The notes beneath the pieces are model-generated. The model made no database searches and had not been told where the DNA came from. It was given only the letters and a program-made list of their open reading frames with translations. A program made the translations under genes and the position numbers. This document shows, one piece after another, positions 1 through 7,480 of a stretch of 64,000 nt of DNA. Numbering within the stretch: the first letter of the stretch is position 1; each line of letters starts with the position of its first letter. Source of the stretch: Phycisphaerae bacterium (GTDB lineage: Bacteria; Planctomycetota; Phycisphaerae; JAJVII01); NCBI GenBank assembly GCA_022072085.1, contig JAJVII010000033.1, positions 1 through 64,000 of the forward strand. Direction: 5' to 3'.

Positions 1-93
1 CTGCGGCGAACGCGTCGGTGGGTGGACCTGAAGATCATGGTCTTCTTCGCTCATCAGTCCTTCTCGCAGCAGCAGTTAGAGAACGCAGCGTGA
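1..93 (+). CDS. C-terminal end of an unidentified protein (partial)
   Basis: Frame 1 is open from the left edge to a TGA at 91-93 and gives about 30 residues ending in QQQLENAA. It is co-directional with the microcompartment genes that follow and is presumably the last codons of the preceding operon gene. The fragment is too short to assign to a family. The other + frames do not look more protein-like. I cannot exclude that it is non-coding. Confidence 0.35.
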   Translation: MRRTRRWVDLKIMVFFAHQSFSQQQLENAA

Positions 94-104
94 TTATGAA
101 AAAT

Positions 105-196
105 CCTGAGACACAGAGGCACAGAGAAGCAAATGTCCGGGTTCTCGATCTGAAGAACTGAATTTCTCCTCTCTGTGTCTCTGTGCCTCTGTGGTG
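105..196. repeat. Palindromic 'CACAGAGGCACAGAGA' repeat
   Basis: A 16-nt perfect inverted repeat has arms at 112-127 and 178-193, with further partial pairing outside. It lies in the gap before the first vertex-protein gene. The same purine-rich core (CACAGAG in tandem) recurs at 40753-40782 and 40837-40866, so this is a dispersed intergenic repeat family and not a one-off hairpin. Confidence 0.7.
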
Positions 197-215
197 ACCC
201 CAGACGGGAGACGCC

Positions 216-530
216 ATGTTCATCGCACGGGTTCGCGGCAACGTGGTCGCCACGCAGAAGGTGACCCAGATGACCGGCCGAAAGCTGCTCATCGTCGAAC
301 CGCTCCGCGTCAGCGAGGGCGCCGACGGGCTGGCGCCCACCGGCCGATCGTTCGTCGCGGTCGATTCCGTCGGCGCCGGCCAGGACGACCTGGTGCTCAT
401 CACGCAGGGCAGTTCGGCCCGCATGACCGAGGGCACCAACGACGCCCCGGTCGACTGTGTGGTCATCGGCGTGATCGACAGCGTCGGCGCCCTCGGCAAG
501 ACGGTCTACAGGAAGAGTGCTGAGTGCTGA
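216..530 (+). CDS. BMC vertex (pentamer) shell protein, EutN/CcmL family, copy 1
   Basis: 104 aa. EutN/CcmL proteins form pentamers that cap the vertices of bacterial microcompartment shells. Hallmarks are the N-terminal strand MFIARVRGNVVAT, the core GRKLLIVEPL, the segment DSVGAGQDDLVLI and the C-terminal DCVVIGVIDSV. The ATG follows a GGGAGA ribosome-binding site. The last codons (Ser-Ala-Glu-Cys-stop) fall in the tandem AGTGCTG repeat at 516-550, so the original C-terminus may have been replaced by repeat-encoded residues. It is the first of three vertex paralogues here; hexameric shell genes are not in view and should lie upstream. Confidence 0.93.
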   Translation: MFIARVRGNVVATQKVTQMTGRKLLIVEPLRVSEGADGLAPTGRSFVAVDSVGAGQDDLVLITQGSSARMTEGTNDAPVDCVVIGVIDSVGALGKTVYRKSAEC

Positions 531-550
531 GTGATGAGTGACGAGTGCTG
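516..550. repeat. Five tandem AGTGCTG-type heptamers
   Basis: Five consecutive heptamers AGTGCTG, AGTGCTG, AGTGATG, AGTGACG, AGTGCTG. The first two overlap the end and stop codon of the upstream vertex-protein gene; the rest fill the gap before the aldehyde dehydrogenase gene. Confidence 0.8.
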
Positions 551-585
551 AGGGGCGGGCAGGCGGTTCAATCGGGAGCTGAATC

Positions 586-2079
586 ATGTCGCAAGTTCAG
601 GTGGACGAATCCCTCGTGCGGAACCTGGTCGAGAAGGTGCTGCAGCACGTGCAGACGGGCTGGGGCGGACGCGTCGCGCCGACGCCCGGCGCGGGCGTGG
701 CTTCGCCGGTGTCTGCGGGCCCGCCGGTCCGCGGCGCGGTGCAAGCCGACAGCCGTTTCGGCCAGTTCACCGACGTCGACCAGGCCGTCGCCGCCGCCCG
801 TGTCGCACATCGGGCCCTGATGCAGCGGTCGCTGGCACAGCGAGCCGTCGCCTGCGACCTGATCCGAAACATCTGCACGGTGCAGGCCGACGAACTCGGC
901 CGAATGGAGTACGAGGAAACGAAGATCGGCCATCCGCCGCACAAGCCGGAGAAGCTTCGGCTGGTCTCGCGGATCGCCCAGGGCATCGAGGTGCTGCGCA
1001 GCGAGTGCTTCAGCGGCGACCACGGGCTGACCGTCGAGGAGCACGCCCCCTGGGGCGTCATCGGCGTCATCACGCCGGTCACCCACTCCCTGCCGACGCT
1101 GGCCAACAACGCGGTGAACATGATCGCCGGCGGCAACAGCCTGGTGGTCAACCCGCACCCGTCCGGCTGGCGGATCGCCGCCCACGGCGCCCGGCTGTTC
1201 AACCAGGCGATCTACGAGAAGCTCGGCATCGACAACCTGATCTGCGTGATCGGCAGCCCGACGCTGGAGTCGGCCCAGAAGATCTTCAAGCACCCCGGCG
1301 TGGACATCCTCTGCGTCACCGGCGGGCCCGGTGCGGTCGCGGCGGCCATGGCGTCGGGCAAGCGGGCCATCTGCGCCGGCCCGGGCAACCCGCCGGTGGT
1401 CGTGGACGCGTCAGCCGACATCGCCAACGCCGCCCGCTGCATCGTCGAGGGCGCCACCTTCGACAACAACCTGCTCTGCCTCAGCGAGAAGGAACTGTTC
1501 GTCGAGGCCGCGATCTTCGACAAGCTGATGGCCGCCCTGACTAACGCCGGCGCCTGCCGCCTGAGCCCCGATCAGATGGACAAGCTGGCGGCCGCCTGTA
1601 TCGACAAGGACGCCGCGACCGGCCATTACATCGCCCGCCGCCAGTTCGTCGGCGCCGAGCCGGCAGCCATCGCCCGCGAGATCGGCGTCGAAGTCCCGCC
1701 CGCCTGCCGGATGCTGTTCGGCCAGGTCGGCACGAACCTGCACCCCTTCGTGCAGGCCGAGCAGATGATGCCGGTCATGCCCGTGGTGAGCTGCCGCGGT
1801 TTCGACCAGTGCGTTGAGTTCGCGTTGCAGGCCGAGCACGGCTTCCGCCACACGGCCGTCATTCACAGCCGTCTGGTGGACCACATGACGCAGATGGGCA
1901 AGGCGATGGACACGACGCTTTACGTGAAGAACGGCCCGTCGCTCGCGGGCGACGCCGCCGGCGGCGAGGGCTACGGCAGCTACTCGATCGCCTGCGGCAC
2001 GGGCGAAGGCGTGACCACGCCGCTGACCTTCACCCGCACGCGACGCTGCACGATGGTGGACAACCTGAGAATCATCTGA
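586..2079 (+). CDS. CoA-acylating aldehyde dehydrogenase of the microcompartment (PduP/EutE-like)
   Basis: 497 aa. It oxidises an aldehyde to the acyl-CoA with NAD+ inside the shell. The catalytic cysteine is Cys298 in DNNLLCLSEKEL, matching the NNLPC-EKE signature of PduP/EutE. Residues 1-22 (SQVQVDESLVRNLVEKVLQ) form an amphipathic helix followed by a Gly/Pro/Ala-rich linker to about residue 55, the layout of an encapsulation peptide that docks cargo to the shell. Neighbouring vertex proteins and the aldolase place it in a PVM-type compartment for deoxysugar breakdown, where it would handle lactaldehyde or a similar aldehyde (inference from the family). Start: ATG with GGGAGC upstream. Confidence 0.93.
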   Translation: MSQVQVDESLVRNLVEKVLQHVQTGWGGRVAPTPGAGVASPVSAGPPVRGAVQADSRFGQFTDVDQAVAAARVAHRALMQRSLAQRAVACDLIRNICTVQADELGRMEYEETKIGHPPHKPEKLRLVSRIAQGIEVLRSECFSGDHGLTVEEHAPWGVIGVITPVTHSLPTLANNAVNMIAGGNSLVVNPHPSGWRIAAHGARLFNQAIYEKLGIDNLICVIGSPTLESAQKIFKHPGVDILCVTGGPGAVAAAMASGKRAICAGPGNPPVVVDASADIANAARCIVEGATFDNNLLCLSEKELFVEAAIFDKLMAALTNAGACRLSPDQMDKLAAACIDKDAATGHYIARRQFVGAEPAAIAREIGVEVPPACRMLFGQVGTNLHPFVQAEQMMPVMPVVSCRGFDQCVEFALQAEHGFRHTAVIHSRLVDHMTQMGKAMDTTLYVKNGPSLAGDAAGGEGYGSYSIACGTGEGVTTPLTFTRTRRCTMVDNLRII

Positions 2080-2080
2080 G

Positions 2081-2204
2081 TTCGGAATGCGGAGTGCCGG
2101 ATTCGGAGTGAAGAAAGGGCGGCCCTGACAGGAGATGCGGGGCGGATAGACGAACGCGGACAGGCCGGTCTCGATTCCGCGTTCCGAATTCCGCATTCCG
2201 CACT
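2081..2204. repeat. Imperfect inverted repeat of TTCGGAATGCGGA units
   Basis: The 131-nt gap between the dehydrogenase and the second vertex protein has TTCGGAATGCGGAGTGCCGG at 2081-2100 facing its imperfect complement at 2174-2204 (ATTCCGCGTTCCGAATTCC and following). It is a third, sequence-unrelated spacer repeat within the same operon. Confidence 0.65.
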
Positions 2205-2210
2205 TGAACC

Positions 2211-2471
2211 ATGCTGACCGCTGTCGTTGAAGGCAACGTGGTGACGACGATCAAGCACCGCTCGCTGCGCGGGTGGCGGCTGCTGATCGTTCAGCCGACC
2301 GGCAGTGACGGCGGCCCTGACGGAGACCCGCTGCTGGCGATCGATGGTCTGGGCGCGGGGCACGGGTCGCGCGTGGTCATCAGCAACGACGGGCGCGGCA
2401 CGCGGGAGATGGTCGGCGACAACAACTCCCCCGTTCGATGGGCGGTCATCGGGATCGTTGACGAGAGCTGA
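2211..2471 (+). CDS. BMC vertex (pentamer) shell protein, EutN/CcmL family, copy 2
   Basis: 86 aa, the shortest and most typical of the three vertex proteins. Core motifs are VVEGNVVTTIKHRSLRGWRL, LLIVQPT, DGLGAGHGSRVVI and the terminal VIGIVDES. The loop before the last strand (GDNNSPVRWAVIGIVD) is characteristic of the family. It lies 3 nt before the next gene, so the two are probably translationally coupled. Several vertex paralogues per locus is normal for PVM-type compartments. Confidence 0.93.
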   Translation: MLTAVVEGNVVTTIKHRSLRGWRLLIVQPTGSDGGPDGDPLLAIDGLGAGHGSRVVISNDGRGTREMVGDNNSPVRWAVIGIVDES

Positions 2472-2474
2472 GCC

Positions 2475-3332
2475 ATGGACGAAAGGCAACTGCGGGAACT
2501 GATCGAGCGGGCGGTGAGGGAAACCCTCGCCGCGGGCTGCGCCCCCTCTTCCGCGCCCCCTGAGACTCGCGGAAGCGGCGGAACGGGCAAGTCCGGTGCA
2601 GCATCCAGTGGCGGGCGGCAGAACGATGCCGACAAGTCGACCGATGCCCGGCGTCCGAAAGCTTCCGCTCGCGGCTCGGGGGAGAAGAAGAAGAGTTTCA
2701 TTACCGCCGACGATCTGCGGAAGCGGGTCGGGTTCCACGACGCGGGCCCGCGGGAGTTGGAGTTGGCCGACAACGAATTCCTGACCCCCGCAGCCCAGGA
2801 CGAAGCCCGGCGGCTGAACGTGACCGTCACGCGGCATCTGGCGACCGTCGCCCAGCCGCTGGAGCCGCAGCGCCGTCGCCGCGAACCGACGACGCAGCCG
2901 CCGTCGGCTGCGACGCCGCCGATCGGGCTGGTTGTCGATGCGGGGGACGCGAAGGTGCAGGCGGTACTGTCAGCATGGGCCCGCACGGCCAAGCCGGCCG
3001 ACTTCAACCGCTCAGCCTGCTGGATGCAGAACCTCGTCGGGCTCTGCCGGGCGGTGGCCGACGGGCAGGCCCGCGGCGGGGTGGCCCTGCTGCGGTCAGC
3101 CGGCGAGGCCCTGGTGCTGGCCAACAAGGTCCCGGGCGTGCGGGCGGTGGCGGCGCGGTCGGCGGAGGAACTGGCGAGCGCAGCCGGCCGATTCGCCCCC
3201 AACGTGCTGGTGCTGGCGCATCCGGCGCTGACGCTGCACGAAATCCGCGCCCTGCTGTCTGCCTTCGCGCCCGCCCAGGCCGGCGCTGACATCGGCCTGA
3301 TGGGGATGATCGGCCGACTGGAAGGGAAATAA
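2475..3332 (+). CDS. Microcompartment-associated protein with targeting helix and degenerate RpiB-like domain
   Basis: 285 aa. Residues 1-20 (MDERQLRELIERAVRETLAA) form an amphipathic helix typical of cargo targeting, then a Ser/Gly/Lys-rich linker to about 73. Residues 74-120 (ITADDLRKRVG to LTPAAQDEARRLNVTV) resemble short N-terminal domains in ethanolamine-utilisation proteins. Residues 149-285 resemble RpiB/LacA sugar-phosphate isomerases: ALVLANKVPGVRAVAARS and APNVLVLAHPAL line up with the family motifs SIAANKVPGIRA and NDANVLVLG. The catalytic CGTG loop is replaced by ALLRSAGE (residues 204-211), so isomerase activity by the known mechanism is unlikely. A structural or ligand-sensing role in the lumen is my inference. 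Confidence 0.75.
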   Translation: MDERQLRELIERAVRETLAAGCAPSSAPPETRGSGGTGKSGAASSGGRQNDADKSTDARRPKASARGSGEKKKSFITADDLRKRVGFHDAGPRELELADNEFLTPAAQDEARRLNVTVTRHLATVAQPLEPQRRRREPTTQPPSAATPPIGLVVDAGDAKVQAVLSAWARTAKPADFNRSACWMQNLVGLCRAVADGQARGGVALLRSAGEALVLANKVPGVRAVAARSAEELASAAGRFAPNVLVLAHPALTLHEIRALLSAFAPAQAGADIGLMGMIGRLEGK

Positions 3333-3336
3333 CCCC

Positions 3337-3645
3337 ATGCGTATCGCACGGGTGATTGGCAAGGTAACGCTCAACCGCAGGCTGCCGGACGTTGAGATCG
3401 GGCCGCTGCTGATCGTGCAGCCGGCCAACCGCGGCACGCTCGCGGGCGCCAACGACGGCAGCGACGAGAGCGTCGTCATGTTCGACCCGCTGGGCGCACG
3501 CGAGGGAATGCACGTGGGCCTGGTCGAGGGCCGCGAGGCGGCGATGCCCTTCTGGCCGCGGAAGGTCCCCTTCGACGCCTACTGCGGCTGCATCCTGGAC
3601 ACGGTGAACTTTCAGCCCGTCCTGCCCGTCACGGAGGTGGAGTGA
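3337..3645 (+). CDS. BMC vertex (pentamer) shell protein, EutN/CcmL family, copy 3
   Basis: 102 aa. The family core is present: MRIARVIGKVTLNRRLPDV, GPLLIVQPANR, FDPLGAREGMHVGLVEG and CGCILDTVNF. It carries a longer insertion (AAMPFWPRKVPFDAYCG) before the last strand than the other two copies and a short extra tail. It starts 4 nt after the RpiB-like gene and overlaps the aldolase gene by 4 nt (ATGA), which indicates one transcript. Confidence 0.92.
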   Translation: MRIARVIGKVTLNRRLPDVEIGPLLIVQPANRGTLAGANDGSDESVVMFDPLGAREGMHVGLVEGREAAMPFWPRKVPFDAYCGCILDTVNFQPVLPVTEVE

Positions 3646-4628
3646 TGGCCGGCGAATGGCAGCTCAAGCAGCAGATATGCGACGTCGGCCGCCGGATGTA
3701 CGAGCGAGGGTTCGTCGCGGCCAACGACGGCAATATCTCGGTGCGCATCGGGCCCAACCGCTTTCTCTGCACGCCGACCGGCGTGAGCAAGGGGACGCTC
3801 GTGCCGGGCGACATCGGCGTGGTGGACATCGAGGGCAACCAGATCGCCGGCAGCAAGCCGCGGACCAGCGAGATTCGCATGCACCTGGCGATCTACAAGG
3901 AGCGGACCGACATCAACGCCGTCTGCCACGCCCACCCGCCGCACGCAACGGCGTTCGCGGTCGCCGGCGTGGACATCCCCAACTGTATCCTTCCGGAGGT
4001 CGAGGTGTTCATCGGCCAAGTCCCCATCGCCCGCTACGAGACTCCGGGCACGTGGGACTTCGCCGAGACGATCCTGCCCTACGTCCGCAACAAGGCCAAC
4101 ACGATCCTGCTGGCCAACCACGGCGCGGTCTCCTGCGACCGGACGCTGGAGCAGGCCTACTTCCATCTCGAAACCGTGGACATGTATTGCCAGATCCTGC
4201 TGCTGAGCAAGCAGGTGGGCAGCATCAACCAGATTTCCGACGAGAAAGTCCGCGAACTGCTGGGGCTCAAGAAGCGTCTGGGCATCGCCGACCCGCGGCT
4301 GGACTGCATGGAGAGCGCCGAGCAGTGCAAGGTCTGCACGCTCTCGGGCAGCGACGAGTTCCTCAAGGGGTTCAGCCAGCGGGCGATCCCCCAGCACACT
4401 GCCGACGCCGACGGGCACGGGCGCGGCCGCGGCATCGCCGAGGCGCCGTCGCAGGCCGGCCAGCCCCAGCCGATCGCCGCCGCGCCCGCCGCAGCGTTCC
4501 CGGCGGTGGTGGCCGGTCGTGCCCTGGGATCCAGTTCGACGACCGCCCGGCAGCGTGAGATGAACGACCAGATCGAGCGGCTGGTGCAGCTCATCACCGA
4601 CCGCATCGTGGGGATGACCGGCAAGTGA
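3642..4628 (+). CDS. Class II aldolase (fuculose/rhamnulose-1-phosphate aldolase-like) of the microcompartment
   Basis: 328 aa. The N-terminal ~220 residues are a class II aldolase/adducin domain. Zinc ligands are His96 and His98 (CHAHPPHATA) and His160 (LLANHGAV); the acid/base residue is Glu77 in TSEIRMHLAIY; ANDGNIS is the phosphate-site motif. These enzymes split deoxysugar phosphates into DHAP and lactaldehyde. After an Ala/Pro/Gln-rich linker (about 255-300) the protein ends in an amphipathic helix, NDQIERLVQLITDRIVGM, that fits a C-terminal encapsulation peptide. The domain plus linker plus tail agrees with cargo aldolases of PVM compartments. Its exact sugar cannot be read from the sequence. 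Confidence 0.9.
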   Translation: MMAGEWQLKQQICDVGRRMYERGFVAANDGNISVRIGPNRFLCTPTGVSKGTLVPGDIGVVDIEGNQIAGSKPRTSEIRMHLAIYKERTDINAVCHAHPPHATAFAVAGVDIPNCILPEVEVFIGQVPIARYETPGTWDFAETILPYVRNKANTILLANHGAVSCDRTLEQAYFHLETVDMYCQILLLSKQVGSINQISDEKVRELLGLKKRLGIADPRLDCMESAEQCKVCTLSGSDEFLKGFSQRAIPQHTADADGHGRGRGIAEAPSQAGQPQPIAAAPAAAFPAVVAGRALGSSSTTARQREMNDQIERLVQLITDRIVGMTGK

Positions 4629-5839
4629 CGCAGGCCGACGACAGGACGACGCCGACGACGCCCCCCGCGCTCAACTTCAAGTCGCTGGACGCGAAGCTGG
4701 CCGACATCCACGCCAACCCCTCCACGAGCAGGGCGTTCATCCTGGCCGACGCCAAGGACGCCGACATGGCCTTCGGCATCGCCGCGCCCGGCCGAAGCCC
4801 CGAGCACGCCGACGGGCAGTTCCGCACGCTGGCAGAGTATCGCGACCACATCCGTGCCAACGTCGCCCAGGGCCGGTTCGACATCAGGCTCATGAGCGTC
4901 TCGACCAACGAGCTGCTGACGATCCGCGAGCGGATCTTCGACGGCTCCCCGGTCACGCCGGCGATCCGCGCCAACGACACGACCGACATCCACGTCGCGC
5001 GGGGGGCGAGCTACCCGCGGCAGCCGGCGCTGCCCTTTCGCACGGCGCTGCTGGACCATGCCCAGTGCGGCTGCCTCTGCCCCGACGACTCGCAGCGACA
5101 CCTGGGCGCCAACCTCGGGCTCTACAGCATCACCTTCAACAACGACGCCGGGCTCGACCGCGCGGCCCTGGAGGCCTACCGCGATTTCCGCGTCGAGGCC
5201 GAACGCAAGGGCTTCCGCCACTTTCTGGAGGTCTTCGACCCCAACGCCCCGCGTGTTCCCGTGCCGCCCGACCAGCTCGGCGGGTTCATCAACGACCTGA
5301 TCGCCCGTACGCTGGCCGGGGTCGCGTCGCCCGGCCGCCCGGTCTTCCTGAAGGTCGTTTACCACGGCCCGCGGCTGCTGGAGGAACTGGCGGCTTACGA
5401 CCCGCACCTGGTCGTCGGCGTGCTGGGCGGGTCGGCTGGCACGACCTACGACGCGTTCAAGCTGCTGGCTGAGGCCCGGGCCCACGGGGCGCGGGCCGCC
5501 CTGTTCGGACGCAAGATCAACAACGCCGAGCACCAGCTCAGTTTCATCCAGTTCCTGCGCTGGATCGCCGACGGCGAGGTATCAGCGGAGGAGGCCGTGC
5601 GGGCCTACCACGGCGTGCTGACCAGGCTGGGAATCCGTCCGCACCGCCCGCTGGCCGACGACCTCCAGCTCACCGACGCGAGCATGAGCTATGCCGGCGG
5701 CGATCCGTCCGCCGCCCGGCCAGCCAAGCCGTCGCCCGCTCCGCCAGCCGACCGACCCGCGTCGCCGGACTTCGCCGCGATGACGCCGCAGGAACGGCTG
5801 GCCTACCACCGCGACCGCCTGGACCGCATGTTCGGGTAG
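4625..5839 (+). CDS. Microcompartment-operon protein, TIM-barrel/class I aldolase-like (function unknown)
   Basis: 404 aa, GTG start overlapping the aldolase stop by 4 nt. Alternating hydrophobic strands and helices suggest a TIM barrel. RPVFLKVVYHGP (Lys243) sits where DhnA/LacD-type class I aldolases carry the Schiff-base lysine, followed by VVGVLGGSAGTTYDAF (phosphate-loop-like) and ALFGRKINNAEHQ, similar to the family's terminal GR-I-Q motif. A CGCLC cluster (Cys148/150/152) is unusual. After a Pro/Ala-rich linker (about 360-380) the last helix, MTPQERLAYHRDRLDRMFG, could be another targeting tail. A lyase or aldolase role is inference; it may be a known but unnamed PVM-operon family. Confidence 0.65.
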   Translation: MTQADDRTTPTTPPALNFKSLDAKLADIHANPSTSRAFILADAKDADMAFGIAAPGRSPEHADGQFRTLAEYRDHIRANVAQGRFDIRLMSVSTNELLTIRERIFDGSPVTPAIRANDTTDIHVARGASYPRQPALPFRTALLDHAQCGCLCPDDSQRHLGANLGLYSITFNNDAGLDRAALEAYRDFRVEAERKGFRHFLEVFDPNAPRVPVPPDQLGGFINDLIARTLAGVASPGRPVFLKVVYHGPRLLEELAAYDPHLVVGVLGGSAGTTYDAFKLLAEARAHGARAALFGRKINNAEHQLSFIQFLRWIADGEVSAEEAVRAYHGVLTRLGIRPHRPLADDLQLTDASMSYAGGDPSAARPAKPSPAPPADRPASPDFAAMTPQERLAYHRDRLDRMFG

Positions 5840-5910
5840 GCTGCACCGGCCGCAGCTCGCCCGCCGATGTTCGCTGGTTGCCCCCCTGACAGCGCAGTAG
5901 AATGGCCTGC

Positions 5911-6720
5911 ATGACACGAACACAGTTCGCCCTGCTGCTGGCTGCGCCGATGATGCTCGCCCTGCCGCGCATCGCCGCGGCGCAGGCGCCGACCAACGCC
6001 CTCTGCCCGGTGCAGACCGACCAGTCGGTCGATCCGCACATCTACCTCGACTACCAGGGCCGGCGGGTGTGGTTCTGCTGCCCGAACTGCCGGCACAAGT
6101 TCCAGGAGAACCCCCAGGCCTACCTGGCCAACCTGCCGCCGTTGGCCGTCGCGCCGACGACGCCGCAGCCGACATCGCAACCGGCGCCGCCCACGGCCCG
6201 TCGGCCGATGCCGTCGCCTGAGGCGTTCTGGGGCAAGCAGGCCCCCCCGCCGACGGTGGCCGCCCCGCCCAAGGGAGCAGCCAGGCTGTGGCAATACATC
6301 GGGCGGTTCCACCCGATCATGGTCCACTTCCCCGTCGCGCTGCTGGTTGTGGCTTTGCTGTCGGAGTTGCTGGGGGCGATGCGCGGCTCGCAGCTCTTCC
6401 TGGATGCGGCACGGGTAACCGTCGTCTTCGCCGCGTTCACCGCCGTCCTGGCCGCGCTGCTGGGCTGGTCGGCAGCCGAGTTCGGACACTACTCCGGCGC
6501 CCAGAACGAATTGCTCCTGACGCTGCACCGCTCGCTCGGGCTGGCGACGGCCGGGCTGGCGGTGATCGCCGCGGGGCTGTCGGAGGCGTCGCACCGCCCG
6601 CGGCTGGCCAAGCTGCGCGCGGGCTATCGCGTGGCCCTGGCGTTAGCCGGGCTGACGGTGCTGATGGCCGGTCTCTTCGGCGGATCGTTGGTCTTCGGAC
6701 CCGATCACTTCCGCTGGTGA
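5911..6720 (+). CDS. Exported YHS/TRASH-like domain fused to a DUF2231-like membrane domain
   Basis: 269 aa from ATG 5911 (ATG 5902 is an alternative but overlaps a TAGAAT box). An N-terminal signal segment ends near AAAQA. Residues ~30-70 (NALCPVQ...FCCPNCRHKFQENPQAYL) are a metal-binding YHS/TRASH-like zinc-ribbon. A Pro/Thr/Ala-rich linker follows, then a four-helix membrane domain (about 125-269) beginning LWQYIGRFHPIMVHFPVALL, the DUF2231 signature with its conserved His residues. YHS domains often occur in copper or heavy-metal handling, so metal sensing at the membrane is a plausible inference. It lies just downstream of the BMC operon but is probably transcribed separately. Confidence 0.75.
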   Translation: MTRTQFALLLAAPMMLALPRIAAAQAPTNALCPVQTDQSVDPHIYLDYQGRRVWFCCPNCRHKFQENPQAYLANLPPLAVAPTTPQPTSQPAPPTARRPMPSPEAFWGKQAPPPTVAAPPKGAARLWQYIGRFHPIMVHFPVALLVVALLSELLGAMRGSQLFLDAARVTVVFAAFTAVLAALLGWSAAEFGHYSGAQNELLLTLHRSLGLATAGLAVIAAGLSEASHRPRLAKLRAGYRVALALAGLTVLMAGLFGGSLVFGPDHFRW

Positions 6721-6739
6721 GTGCCACGCCCGGCAACGG

Positions 6740-7426
6740 TCAACCGCCGTGGGCCTCGACGGCGCCCAGCGCCTGCGGAAAGAGCACGCGGTTTTCCTTG
6801 TAGATGTGCAGCACCAGGTCGTCGTGCAGACGCGTTAGATGCTGCTCGACCTGGGCCGCCAGGTTCGCCTCCACGCCTGCCGACGCCAGCAACCCCTCGG
6901 CCCGCATCCGCTTGAAGCCGCGCAGCGCCTGCTTGGCCGCCTCGTGCTCGTGCTCCATCTGGGTGATCGGCCCATCGAGGTGACCGCAACCGACCGTGAT
7001 TCGGCCGGTGGCTTCAAGTTCGCGGATCATCGGGAAGAGGATCTGCTCCTCCTTGGCCAGGTGCATCTCAAGCTCGGCGCGGAGTTGCTCGTGCAGGTCG
7101 AGCATCGCTTCGACCTTCTCCGGCTCGCGAGCCGACGCAACCGCCCGGGCCAGCAGGTTGCTGCCGGCCGGCAGCCACTGGCGCAGCCGCGCGTGATGCG
7201 TCGCGAGGATGTCGTCGATCAGGTCGGCGGCGGACAGGCCCCAGGGCCCGGCGCCGGCCTGGGCGGCTGCCAGGGCCCCGCTCAACTCGCAGCCGCACAT
7301 GCCCAACTCCGCAGCCGCGTCGGCGACCGTCCGGCCGTCGGCCTTGAGTCCGTGGAACTCCAGCCCAGCCGCAACGCCAGGCCAGCGGCGGGCCAACTCA
7401 GCCAGCGTGAGCGATTTGACGTCCAT
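6740..7426 (-). CDS. Hemerythrin-domain di-iron protein (RIC/ScdA/YtfE-like), iron-sulfur cluster repair
   Basis: 228 aa. The ATG at 7426 follows GGGAGAA; in-frame sequence further upstream is non-coding in character. The N-terminal ~60 residues resemble the ScdA/DUF542 domain but lack its usual adjacent cysteines; instead there is MCGCEL. The C-terminal hemerythrin-like domain has the expected iron ligands: HHARLRQWL, LHEQLRAELEMHLAKEEQILFP, MEHEHEAAKQAL and LHDDLVLHIYKENRVLFP. Family members repair nitrosatively or oxidatively damaged Fe-S clusters. An FNR/DNR-type box lies upstream (7509-7522), and a Crp/Fnr regulator is the adjacent upstream gene on the same strand. Confidence 0.87.
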   Translation of the reverse strand: MDVKSLTLAELARRWPGVAAGLEFHGLKADGRTVADAAAELGMCGCELSGALAAAQAGAGPWGLSAADLIDDILATHHARLRQWLPAGSNLLARAVASAREPEKVEAMLDLHEQLRAELEMHLAKEEQILFPMIRELEATGRITVGCGHLDGPITQMEHEHEAAKQALRGFKRMRAEGLLASAGVEANLAAQVEQHLTRLHDDLVLHIYKENRVLFPQALGAVEAHGG

Positions 7427-7480
7427 AGCAGTTCTCCCATGTCGGATCCAGCGATCCGGGAACGTCCCCTGCACGCCTGT

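Noticed and set aside
216-530. Alternative overlapping frame at 191-523 as a gene
   Set aside because: It is an Arg-rich shadow of the vertex-protein gene with no ribosome-binding site.
516-550. CRISPR array
   Set aside because: The units are seven-nt tandem repeats without spacers. No CRISPR array or cas gene is present in the window.
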